DNA of 64,000 nucleotides, taken from contig JBBMOL010000098.1 in NCBI GenBank assembly GCA_037954665.1, forward strand, positions 1,116,001 to 1,180,000, given 5' to 3'. Source of the stretch: Laguncularia racemosa (taxonomy: Eukaryota; Streptophyta; Magnoliopsida; Myrtales; Combretaceae). The position numbers and the translations under genes were made by a program. The notes under the pieces are model-generated. The model was not told the origin of the DNA and searched no databases. It saw only the letters and a program-made list of their open reading frames with translations. How positions within the stretch are numbered: the first letter of the stretch is position 1; the number at the start of each line of letters is the position of its first letter. Positions 49,121 to 62,296 of this stretch are shown here, one piece after another.

Positions 49121-52100
49121 CGAATAAAGCAGCGTGGAATAGGATAATAAAGGGGAAAAAAAAAAGGAGGAAGAGCAGAGCAGCATTAGATTCCTTATTA
49201 AAATTAACACAGAGAAAGAGAGAGAAGACCGACATTGATCGCGCTTTTGAAGAGAGAGAGAGAGAGAGAGGGAAGAGGGGGGTGTTTCTCTTTCCTTCTT
49301 TCTTTGTTTCTTTATCTTTGTTGCTGTGTTTTGGCTTGCTTGTGGAAGAAAGCATGAATGTATGTATATATGTGTACGTACAGGATTATATGAGAGAGAG
49401 AGAGTGAATTTGATGGTTTCTCTCTCTTTCTCAGTGTGTGTGTGCGCGCGCGCAGAGAGAAGAAGAGTGAGAAAGAGTGAAGTGATGTGGGGCCTTTACG
49501 CAGTGGTTTCAGAAACACGCGAACTCCGTTACATGGGAACTCATTAGGTGTCTCGCGATGTATAGTTATTGTCTCGCGTCACCCTCTCATTTATCCCCCA
49601 AAAAACAAAAAAAAAAAAAAATCATTTCATTTTGTAATAAAAATTTTCATAAAGAACTCATAGTTAATTTTTTAAAATAAATAACAGAATCAAAATCCAA
49701 TTTCCCAATTTCCATTTATTTATATATGGTACTAAACACATATCTTCAATCCCACGATTCTAATATTTTATTTTTTTTATTTATATATATAATAATAAAG
49801 AGGATATGCCCGTTTAATATAATGTGGAATTCGAATCTTATAATTAGCACTCCAATCTAGACATCGGGCCGGTTTTAAATCAATTCAAAAATGGCTTGTG
49901 ATGAGAAGGATTGAACCAATTCACGTGAACTGGTGCAAATTTTTTTTTTTAATTTTTTAATTTACCACGTAAATCTACCAAACTGGCGAGTTTTTAGGTG
50001 AATCAACTTGGATCGATCAAACCAACAAGTCTATTGATGAGTTGAACTAACCCCATAGACTAATTCATATATTTGAATTAGCCAAATCGATTCGAGTCGA
50101 TTCATGAGTCAAAACCGATCATGCCCATATCTATTCCAATCTCATCTCATATAACTTCATAAATCTTGGCATATCTAAACTTTTATGTTCTCGATCGTCA
50201 GTCTATTTCTAAATGTAAAGTAGATAATTTTTTTTAAAAGATTTTTTTATTTTTCTATTAGCAGATTAAAAATTTGTATGTTTAAATATTATGTAGGTTA
50301 AATTATATTTTTAAGAATATAAATTTTATATCATATTCTTGAAAATGTTTAATGATTATATCTTTTATGAATGTAGTGCTGAGTTTGGCTGCAAACTCCC
50401 CTAGTTGGAGAGTGTTACAAGCAAACTGTTGCTCCATGGACGTGGACACCTATTTAATAATATACATATTTTAACGATTTTATTATATATATATATATAT
50501 ATTCTATTTTCCCCTTAATATCAAATCAAATGAGATAACAGCGTTAAAAGGGTAAGAATTTTTTATATGGGTGAACAATTGAATATATGTTCTAAAAATT
50601 AAATAATATTTTGGAAATTATTATACATGGAATCTTTTGTAACAAATCTTATGCTTTTAATAAGAATAACAATATATGCGTGTTTATTATTAATGTGTAA
50701 AATTTATGCCAAAACTCATTATTTTTGTGTGAAATTTTTAAATTGTACCACTCAAATATCCCATATATTACCACAAAACTTATATCTTGATCGATCCAAC
50801 ATTTCATTAAAAATGTATGATATAACTAGTGTATTTTAAGTACATATAATTAAAGTATCGATAGATAGTATACCAATTATATAATATTTTATTAATTTAT
50901 AAATGTATACAAGCTAGAAGTTACAAAATGAATAATTTTGTTATGTCATTGCCGATTTAAGGACAAAATGGAGTTAAAGTTTGAATCTTCACCTTTAGGA
51001 AAGCTACATTTCAAGCATGTTGGGTAAATATTTATTTTTCATAGATTTACACATTGGTGAGAATATCAAAAAGGTTCAACTAATATATATGAAGGGGATG
51101 AACTAACATAAGAATAATAATTTACTTTTCTCTTAGAATTCTATCCTTTTTATATAAGACAGTAGGAAAATAAAAATGATAAAAAAATATATAATATTAA
51201 AATTCTTGTAATCTAATGGTAAAGACCGTATAATATACAATTTACTAAATAAATGGTCTCAAATCACCAAAAGTAATTTGTTTTTTTTTTAAAAAAAAAA
51301 GGCTTATAATAACTAATGTCTGATTGTTTGTAAACAAGATTTTTTATTAGATAGAACTTACTATCTCTTAGGTTTTTATTGTATTTCATCAATAAATTAT
51401 TATTATATATGAATAAAAAATAAATATGCAACTCATGTCACAAAAATTATTCGCCATAATAAAATAGTAGATGATTTATATAGAGAGAGGAGTCTATTGA
51501 ATGGAGACAAAAGAGAATAAAAAACTATTTTTAATTGATCTTATAAGGGAATGACCCAATCCTATCTCACAATATGTAGATTTTAGTTTGATGTAATATT
51601 TACAAATGCACAAAAATATGAAAAAAGGATGTCAATAATACGATTTTATGCCCATAATTTATTTAAATTACAAGAGTTTAATTCATTACAATTATCTTTA
51701 CCCAATTTCACAAAACAATATTTTGGAATTAATTTCTTGAAATTATATGTTCTGCTTAACCAATAGATGAAACCATGGTCAATGTGACCACATAGAATGA
51801 TTAAATGGAAAAAATAATAATTAAACAATGCGATTGCCACATTCCAAATAATTCTTAATAGTGTCTATCTATGAGTACCACAAACTTAGTCGTGGCACGA
51901 GCTATATGTAATAATAATAATAATAAGGATGGAGGGTAAGCTGCCTAAAGAATAATGATGCAGGTGACCCACTTATTGCTGTCAAGCCAAGTGCCGGTTC
52001 ACGTGGAGAGTTATGGGACCTCTCTCTCATGTTCATGGGACCCCAAACCCAACTCCTTGACTCAATCTCAAAATTCCCCTGTCTCTTTCTCTCTCTCTCT

Positions 52101-54267
52101 CTCTCAACAACGGTTTAACCAATTTGCTCAGAACACCTTCACTCATCTCTGTCCTGGTCGATCACCTACTTAAACCACCTGCTTATAACTTTCCATCTGC
52201 TTTTGAGTCTCTTCAGATGGGGTTGTTCCCAGGTTTTTATTTCATTTGACATAGGTCCAAGAATTGCTGTTGGACGTTGTTCTTGGTCTAAAGACTCCGG
52301 GAAAAGGTTTAGGCAGGATTTTGCCAAAAAAAAAAAAAAACCATAGTAAATGTACCAAGTCCTACTCTCAAACTGTTCGAATTCGATTCAATTACAATGA
52401 AGTCACGTATATATAATTAAGCTTAAATGAACTTAATTAAGTCTTATTCAAGCTCATTGGATGTTATTTTGAATTGAGCTTAAATTTAAAATAATAAGAT
52501 CGATTGAGTGTAAGCTCTTGAATTTTAAGTCAAGATTAAACTTGAATTTAACACTATATTGTTTCAACAAAGCTCGTATACTATCCCACTTGGAAACAAT
52601 CTTTCTCATTAATGTAATATCAAATCTCAAGGGTTAATTACAATATAAAGGATAAATGTTTGTCTTTCATTGTAAGGAAAAAAATCGTAGCATTTAGGTA
52701 GTCCAATCAAGGATAAATGTTATAATATACTGTGAATGTTATTGAGTTCTATAAGATTAGGGATATATAGACAAAAGAGAGTGAATGTAAGCCCAAAGTG
52801 CAAATAGAGGAAAAATGTCACAAACACACAATATATGTTATGATGTATGTGTTGTGAATTGTGCATAATGTGCCAAGACATTTTTTAATGTATTTATGAA
52901 TATTATAAATAAAATGTAAGTATTTATTGTATATACATATTTTTTTACTCATATATTTTATAATAAAGTCCTATAGATAAATAAAGTATATTTGAAATAA
53001 TAATAAAAATATATTATTAATGAGAGTTTCATAATATCTTATTATCTAAAATTATCTTTGGTCGGATAAATATCTAAAGGTAACAGATATTTAAACTAAC
53101 ACAATATATAACTAAGGTTATTCTCACTGGATTGAGGAAAATATATTCAAGTTATACAAGTAGGTATACTGAACATGACCCACCGATAAAATATATCACA
53201 TGTTTAATATCATTGGTTCCACTTCTATATAAACAAGTGTAAATAATTCTTAGACTTGAGACCTTCATGTATCTTGTATACAAAACATTTCACTTTAATA
53301 TCATTAAATATAGTCTTAGTTAAAATTGTAAATAATATAGTTATTTGGTATGGCATAAAATATAGAAATGATAATGATAAGTTAAGATAGAATTCATCAC
53401 TTTCTTAAATTTAGAAGATGGTATCCATGGCTGCTTGGTTGGGATGATAGTGACTCATAAGTCGCTGACCACAACAAGTTTTATTAAGTTTAATTTATCT
53501 CAAAAGCCAAGTAAATGATTAAATAGTGCAATAGTTTAATTAGGATATTATTTGATGGAGAGATTTAATTACATAATAATTGATTTATAGTAGTTTATGA
53601 TTCATAACCTTTCTATCACATTAGGCAGTCAATAATTATTACTAGATAATTACCTTGATTTATATCTAAATTGACATTGCCTTTATGTATAAAAAATTGT
53701 AGGATCGCACACAATAGCATAACTAATAGGAGCAAATTTTATTGACTAAGGATTTTAGTGGATACTAAAAACATGTCATTATTTATTTCAGAATTAAAAT
53801 TAATTGAATAAATAATTTATTTTGAAATAATAGAATTATATAAAGAGATTTGATTGTTAATGGATGTAATCTAAATCTTATTTTATAAAATATGGTTACT
53901 TATTTTAAAAGACCCAATTATCAAATCTTATCTAATTCTTATAAGAGAGGATTTAATCTTATAAGAAAAGATTCTCTCCCTTATATATATATGTGTGTGT
54001 GTGTGTAAGGAGAGAAGAAAAAACATGTGAGATACGATATTTTCTTTCACTTATTGAGAAGAAAAGGGAAATGACAATTTCCAAAATTTAAAATTTTAAT
54101 CTAATCTACTTAGCAAGATAAGAATTATAATTTGTTCCTATTATTGTGCCTGTGGATACTGCTAAACAAACAATACTTCGCATCCTTATGGTGAGCAAAA
54201 AGATTACTCTATGGCAAACGTCGTAAATCTTAAATCTCACTTGAATTTATCTTTAGAATGAGAAGGT

Positions 54268-54410
54268 TTTTGTAGTATAAAATAAAAAAGTAAATTTTTT
54301 TATAATTAATTTTTTTTTAATATTATACGTATTACACATGGATCCTACAAGAGATTTTGTAAATTCATTTTTTTAAAAAAAAAAAATCAATTGTGTTTTT
54401 ATACTACAGA
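54268..54410. mobile_element. Small MITE-like inverted-repeat unit
   Basis: Left end TTTGTAGTATAAAA and right end TTTTTATACTACAGA are inverted copies about 140 bases apart. The AT-rich centre could fold on itself. No clear target duplication. Confidence 0.35.
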
Positions 54411-55875
54411 ATCTAACAAAGTAAAATGTTTGTCCTGAGTTTGCACCAAGTAAAATATACGTAATCTTTGGTGGTTGTCTAAATAACAATCAAGTTGGTG
54501 CGTCCAAGTTGACGATGAATCCAATACTAAGGTGGTTGTTCTAAAGGGCAGGAAATCATACGCCTTCCATTAATGCCCCGTATTCGGTCCATGTCGGAAA
54601 GAACAAACCATTAAATGAGATTTATGTTGTGTTGTTGCCTGGTGGGCGAACATCTCATCTAAATAACCTCGTAAGTCGTAACTAAGACTGGACTACCTCC
54701 TCATATTACATATCGCACTGTATGTGGGAAATACAACGTCATCTAGGAGGCCATCCGTACCCTTGAACTAGTATGTATAATTACATAATAACCAGTAGGT
54801 AGGACTAAATTATTTAAGATGTTTTAAGGATAGGTGGCAGCCAGTGTAGCCCAACAGAGTTGTTTTGGGTGATCAATGGCTAGATTTGGATGCATTTATT
54901 CTTTGTGTTCTGATCACAATGGTACAACCTAGGAAGCCCCTCCCCTATTCTAAGATGAACTAGGCCACTGCAACGAGAAACAAAATATCTAGCATTGCAG
55001 ACCAAATATATTAACAAATTAATGATGAATTTGTATTAATGTAACACTAGTTAATTAACTTTTTATACATAGAATAAAAAAGAAAAGAAATTTGGATAAT
55101 TTTTATTTTGTTTTATTTTTTTTTTTACATGGCGAGGTTAAATAGGGGGAATTGCTATGTTATGTGGCAATGTATGGTTATAAAGAATGCAAGTTTGAAG
55201 TAATGAATATTTGGGAAAGGGAAGACATCCCACAATAAGGTGATTAATTCCATTAAAGAATGAAAAAGATGTTAGGTCTAGCTAGGTTGAGTAAGATCAC
55301 CCAAACCATGGCTTTTTCTTGCAAAGTTGGAGTAAGTTGAATTTAGGTTGGAAAGTAGGAACAAAACAAATCTATTAGTTAGAGCAGGATTAAGTTATTG
55401 GCGTTAGTGTTTTCAATCCATTAACTATAGAGGATATTATGCCCGAAGCAGCATTAATGTGTCTTTGAAGTCTACTATACTAATAGGGCATAAGCCTATA
55501 AGGACGGTAAAGTACTATGGTAAATTAACAGAAAAATGGGTAGCAAATAATTTATTTCAATATAAATCTACGGTAAATTGTAGAATGACTTGAACTATAA
55601 ATAGTAATTTCAACGGTTTCATTTTTATATTGATTTTAGGGATTGGCAATTGATTGAGGTTCAATTCCTTAAGACTAACATTGGTTCCTCCATTGCGTTC
55701 ATACCAACCTTTGTCCCGGCCAAACTTTTTTCTTGCAATCCTTGATCTCTTGGTTCATAAAGAACTTCAAATGTGATTTCTCTCGAATTTAAATACATAG
55801 ACAAGGTCATAAGAAGCTACACTCTCCTACCGTGCTAGCCATAATTACATTAGAGTATTGAGAAAATTCTTATTA

Positions 55876-56166
55876 TATGTTTGGTTTGTAGAATAGAATA
55901 ATATAGAATCAAAATTATAACTCTTTTAGGAATGAATTAAAGAATAAATATATATATTTTATTGTTCTCTTAAGATCTAATTGATACATATATAAGTATA
56001 ATCGAAAAAAATTAAAGATTAGGTATTCCCTTGGCTTCTAGTAATAGCAATTCCATAGAATGACTATTCTATCATAAAATAGTTATTCTACTAACCAAAT
56101 ATATCAATAGATTTATAAGAAAGAAATTGTTATTCTATTTTATCCTTATAAAATAAACCAAACATA
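55876..56166. mobile_element. MITE-like element with TATGTTTGGTTT termini
   Basis: The left end TATGTTTGGTTT is mirrored by AAACCAAACATA at the right, and AGAATAGAATAA inside the left end by TATTCTATTTTAT inside the right. Such ends are frequent in plant miniature inverted-repeat elements. About 290 bp, no coding frame. Confidence 0.5.
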
Positions 56167-58174
56167 AATATTTTAAAAATACCTAATAAAAATAAAACCA
56201 TGTGAGGTGCAAACTAGCAAAATGTCTTCTTCTTTTTTTTTTTTTAATTAGAGCCAACCCTTATTTCCTTTCATTTAAATCCCTTGTAGAATTAGAAACA
56301 TAAAAACACTCTCTCTCATAACCTCCAAGGGGCACTACCCTTTAAGATTCATTGAAGCGCAAATTTGAAGAAGTCAAGGTAGGAGAACAAGATTTTCCTT
56401 TTCAATCCCCGTTGTCCTTTTCATCTCCAAGTCTTGTTCATGCTACATTTGCAAAAAGTTAATCAATCAAACCCTTTTGTATGGAGTTTAGTCTAATTAG
56501 GTCTTTTGTTCGGATTAGGGATTATGATTATGAAATTAGTGGATTAAAGGTTTAATTTTCAAATTTTTGATAAGTTGGAATAGAAGCCTAAATTGGTGAA
56601 ATGTTTGAATAACTTTTGATGGAAATTTTTATTGTTTTTAGAAGGAAGGAAAAAAAAAAGATTGGTTGATTTTGATGCAAAATGAAGTTGATTTGAATAT
56701 TTTAGGTTGCTTCAGGATCAATTTAGACTAACAAGATCCAACTAAGGTCATAGCAATTTGAATTCCCTTTGTTTGGTGGAGCACTTAGGGACCTTGTATA
56801 GGGAGCAACCGGCAACCCTTATTGAGAATGGCTGACTACTCCGCCCTACAGTCGATTGGCCCCTTTTATTTGAGCCTTGTGGTTGACACAAGAAGCTCTC
56901 AATCGACCACTTAAGAGTTATAGCCAATTGGAGGCTCCTAAAATATGACTTTTAGATGTAATTAAATACTCAATCCTAATTTTAACTAATGTTTTTATAT
57001 AGTTGATTTTCAATTGTCTCTATAAGGTTTAGAAATGTATAACCAAGTTACTTACTATTTACCATGTATGAATGGCAATATTGTAGGTCAAATGAGCTTA
57101 ATGGATATTCGATTTTAATTGATTTTCTATTTATGATTGATACGACGGCCTATAACTATTTAAGATGGATAGGTTAATGGACTTACAAGTAAACCATCCA
57201 TTAACTCGACTGATGGTGCTAGCCTAAACTATGAATTGTGGTATTGTAGCATGACTAGGTGATGCATCCATCAAACCCACGCCTTTTGTTGTGGTCTTGA
57301 ATAAAGGTTGAGTTCATCCATCAATTTCTTTACATGCCATAATATGACATTCATACAGAGGTACACAACATGGAATGGACTAGTCTTTGATATTGAGGTA
57401 TCACTCTAGAAGATGATGTAACTCCAATCCAATACATCATCACGATTGAAGAGATAAGCATAAAGGTGATGGCGAGGAAATGGGGACGGGTTCATGCCGG
57501 TTGAGCCAAAACCCATTCTAATCCACATGAGTCCTAATATGATAGATAGAAATTGGGATGGTACACAATTCACATAGCTGGATCTAAACTAATCAATACA
57601 GCTTCAACTAGACACTCAACAAGAGACTCAACTATTAATGACATTTAGGTAAAGTAAAAGATAGTACGACTTATCTATATTTTCTTTCTCTTTGATATGT
57701 TTTATGTAACTTATAAATCATTCGTACTAGCACACGTTTAATAAGAAATCAATGGAATTTCTTAAATTGCTTAAATTCTTTTTAGCCGTATCTATGTTTG
57801 CTAATTAATTTTAGTAAGCTTTTGAGAGTTTATGTGTTTGACGTTGTTTAAATTGTAGAGTTTAGTTGAATGTGAATTATGGGGAGGCCCTCAATATGGA
57901 TGTTAAGATGTACGAATTGGTGAAAAAGGCATGAATATGATGAATAAATAATGTGGATTATGAAGTAATATTTTGATTTGTAATTTGCTTTGAACATGTG
58001 ATATAATTTTATTGGGCTTACGAGGTAAAAGCGGCTATAAGAAATGCAAAGGAAATATTATGAGTGGAGGTCATAATTTCAAGTGGATCACAAGAAAATG
58101 GTTCGAGTCACAATTTCATAGCAATTCAAGTATGGTCTTATAGAAAATTTCTTGCACTATATTTTAGGGAATTT

Positions 58175-58229
<55 letters not shown>

Positions 58230-59700
58230 TTATTAATTTCCCCTTCAATATTCATTGTCCTAGAAAGTATATTTCTTTGCGAGATAAATAATTATCATAA
58301 TTGTATAGAACAATAGTGTATCTTATAGTTTAGTATTGGAAAAAACTATCATGTTTTTATATGTTGAAATGCAAATTCAGTGAAATTATATAATGGGGTA
58401 ACATCAATATTATTGTCCGAATAGGATGCTCAATTTTTGGGTAAATTAAAGGCAGCCCAACAATTGACATTGTCAAGATATACTAGAAGTAGGATTATTG
58501 GACAATTTGTCAAGTCAGAGCACTACATAAAGAGGGAAGGGAAGTGCCCCATCATTGCATTATGATGTCCATACATGCTCAAATGCAAATGACTCCATTT
58601 CTTTGGCCTGCTCAGACAAAATAAAAAGAAAAGAGAATGAGAAAAAGGCTGTCATTCATGTGAAGGCAAGAAACATGCATGAATGAGATTGGTAATGAAG
58701 GAAAGAGACCTAGCGTGCAAGGAAGGACGAATAGCTTCCAATTATATTCTCTTCTTTCATTCCCTTTTGTCTTTTTAGTCTGCTCCTTCAAAATCAAAAC
58801 CGCCTGTTTTTCCAACACAAACAAGGTTCCATCAACAACTCGTCCAGTCCATCACTGAACAGTTAAAATAGACATAAAAGTTAATACAATAGGCATCCCA
58901 ACAAATAAATGATAAAAAAAAAAAAAAAGATGGTTTCAGCCCCAACACAAACATAAAATAACCCCATAACTTTAGAATTCCTAGTGGGGTCTATATCGAT
59001 AAGCAATATGCATGATTGTTTGGTCCCACCCCTGTTTGGCTGTCCAATGCGAATTGGAAGTTGGAACCTTCTTTTTGTCAGCTTGCTTGCTCTTGGAGAA
59101 AAGAGGAATCAAGTTGTTTGCGCAGCAAAGCAAGTGAAGAAAAGAGAACTGACCGAATATGTGGCAGCATGTCATCGCAAATAAAGTCTCTATAGATCTA
59201 CAAGTACAAAAATTCATGAGTTTTAGCCATTCAAAGTAGTTGGATTATTTATCAGCAAAGCCACACAAAATTACCATCTAGCACCACTATTCTTCTAAAC
59301 ATAATAATCTTATTACTTGTGATATATAATATGCTTAACCAATTGATTCAAATGACTAACTAGTGATATCTAAAATGCGTAGAAGTAAAGTCTACTATTG
59401 TACCATGTTGTGTTTGCATTTACAAGTCATGCCTTAGTTTGCTAGCAATATAGCCGAGTGTGACATCAATTCATATCATTTTTTTTTTTCAAAATTATAA
59501 AAAAAAAAAAAATCTATAGAAATTGTATCTATTTCTACGTACAACTGAGCTTACCAATATTATACATAGGCGTGCTTCATAAGCTTTACAGTACTAGCTT
59601 TAAGCATGGAACAACCAAAGAATAGGAATTTATTCTTTCCAAGGATGCCATTATCGACAAATTACAAACAAGAATATCTGCTCGATCCTCCGTAGCAATT

Positions 59701-62296
59701 TTTTACAAACATGAATATCTACTGAATTTTAAATATATCAAAACCGTGCTGTAAGATGTATGTCTCACACTTTTGCCTGAGACCACCTCATCCACTTTCT
59801 CTTTTCCCCTCCAGTAAAAGCATCAAAATCAATTGACCTACATACAGTGCTAATCAAAGCAACGGAAGAATCCAACTTTTTTGTCAGACTCCAGCAAGTA
59901 GAGATGCATCCGCTGCTTTACTCCAATCCCCTAAAATGCCAGAATTGACTTCAGCCCGTTACCTCCAGACCCCCTGTTCCACCATCTTAGAAGGTTCTTT
60001 TTTCTTTATTGGGCTTGAATCTGTCATGTAGACATCAGTATTATTAGATGGGCATTTTCTGTTGGTGATATTGAAAAATAGGAAGCTAGACAGCTCTACA
60101 TAAAATTATGTGCCAAGGATCCCATGGGTGAATCCATTTTTGCATTTTCGAGAAGGAGATAGATGACCTTCGAGCTCAACATTGGCCTTTACTTGGAAGA
60201 GGTTGAATCAGTAGACAATTCATTCATCCAACAGAACTCGAATGCTTGAAGTGCCTTCCTTCACATATCACAAAACCGCACAAGTATTACCCATTCGCAC
60301 TTCCTCTACTGTCACACTTTAATACAAAGGAAATAGTGCACTGTAAGCACTGGCTCAGAAAGGTAATGAAGCCTTTGTTCGTGAAAAGGTTCTGGTATTT
60401 TAAGAAATTAAAACAACTCGGGGCCTTGCATTGGCAAATGAACAGACCACGAAACTGAAGAATTGTGCTTTTAGATAAAAGCGTCGCAGATTTGTAAATA
60501 CAAATTTAATCTGATTAAAATTGATAGAGATAGTTAAGTAAAAAAAGTGGAACATTCTTAAGTTCTAAATGCAAGTGATGGTAGCATGCTTGTCCAAATC
60601 AAAGCTGTTTGTGCTTGCAAGCCAGCAAGAGATGCACACCCTGTAAGCAGATTCTGCATAAGTAGCTTCAGGAAGTGTTTCCAGAGCAACCATTCTGGCA
60701 AAATCCCTGTCTATGATCTCACGAGGCTATTCTACTTTTGATCCCCAACCTTGCAAAGGTCTAGAGGAAAAAAAAAGAGAGAGAGAGACAAGTCATAAGG
60801 CGGCAAACGAAAAAGAAAGGGACGAGGTGATTTGGTTATGATAACTTAAGTGTACTAAAAGATTCAGTTGAAAGAACGCCCATACTTAACGTAGTTTGCC
60901 AACCGATGATCAGGGCCAAATCTTCAAGTGTCCAAAGCAGGGGGCTGTGGAGAGTTGGTCTCGAGAAAACTTCTCTCTTATGACCAGAGAATCCTATAAT
61001 TCCCGAAAGGAAATGACATATATGCAACCCAATTCCCTGAGTCACCTTGGTTCTTCGATTGTGGTTCTGGTCTACCTGGTCCAGCATATTTTTCTGGCAC
61101 AGAAAAGTACAGCAGGTCCAGAGAGACCACTAGCAAATGAATGCTTTAATTTTGTGCAGCTTTTGATAGGTATCCTCAAAGAAGCCATCAACATGGGCCC
61201 CCTTATATTGAAGTAACCGGGAAGATATTGAAACTGTTACTGGGGAGGAAGCCCTCAGCACAAGTCAAATTTGACACCAATTATCCATCAATTCAGACCA
61301 GCAATGCTTCAACATAACGAAAGATTACATCAGCAGATTGATTTCAAAAGTATGAAGCTATTAAAAAAACTAATTGCTCATAATAGTTGAAAAATCCAAT
61401 TACTAAATGTTGATGCTCGGCTCGTCTTCAGTTATAAGTACAAACCATGAAGAAATTAAAAGTTCCTTGAGTTAGCCGAGTTCTTATAAGCTGAAAAAAT
61501 GGGCAGGAACAAATAGGCAATATAAAACCCAATAAACATATGTTAGCTCTTAGATATTTTCTTCTGAAACTTTATTTGATGACCTAGACACAATAGCAAA
61601 GACCATAAAATACTTGAAAGAAAACACTAAAGATGACAGGCAACTGATCATACAAAATATGGTAATGAAAACCAAAGTTATACATAGATATATGTAAAAC
61701 GGATCGTAATAACAGTGAACCCATCGCATATGGAGCAATTAACTACATATTGTCACTTTGTTTATGTGAAGATATTGATTACTGAAGATGGACTCTCGCT
61801 TAGATTACAATTTTACAACAAATTTCTGGGGCAATGTATTGCCCAAAAAAATCTGGGCTTAATGATAGCACCTATCACCTAGCTGTGTCTAAAGCATGAA
61901 AGTGAAAACCAATCTTATATGCCAGTCTTCTGTTGACCTACTGGCCTTAGCAATTGCACCTATGACCCAATATATGTAGTGATCCTGTTTACTGATGATG
62001 GATTTATATTTAGATTACAACTTTAGAACAAAAAAGTGGGGCCAAGTAATAGCAATTTGATGTAGTTGCCTCAAAAATTTCAAATAGCACCTATCACCTT
62101 AACAGTGTCTAAAGCATGAATGTGAAACAGTGAAACCCAATCTTATATGCCAGGCTTTCTATCAACCAAAAGGCCTACAGAAGTTTTATTTTGCCTAAGT
62201 ATCAAGATAAACAAAAAGAAAAAGGCTACCCCAACAATAGTAATATCATATAGCATTCATTCCATACCTGATTAACGCCCAATTAATATGTAGGTG
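59701..62296. other. Region downstream of the PPR gene, no gene assigned
   Basis: Slightly richer in G+C than the region to its left. It may hold 3' UTR of the PPR gene or an unrecognised exon set. Open frames here (for example 60896-61213 + and 61087-60836 -) overlap on opposite strands and show no family motif. Confidence 0.4.

Larger units (their letters stand above)
49560..59700. other. AT-rich gene-poor intergenic region
   Basis: About 10 kb with no supportable coding gene on either strand; all frames are short and lack family motifs. Contents are short A/T runs, (AT)n at 50484-50501 and 58179-58217, (TA)(TG) at 53983-54006, and MITE-like units at about 54268-54410 and 55876-56166. An isolated promoter-like patch with a CACGTG motif and CT run lies at 51950-52320. 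Confidence 0.45.

Noticed and set aside
48948..49407. 135- and 128-codon frames on both strands
   Set aside because: Low-complexity GA/CT tracts open both strands; they lie in the RING gene leader and promoter.
52371..52560. Phrases resembling 37220-37450 as a possible LTR pair
   Set aside because: Similarity is only shared AATT/GAGTT wording without collinear alignment or matching ends.
60896..61213. Opposed open frames downstream of the PPR gene
   Set aside because: Overlap on opposite strands with no domain; not supportable as genes.
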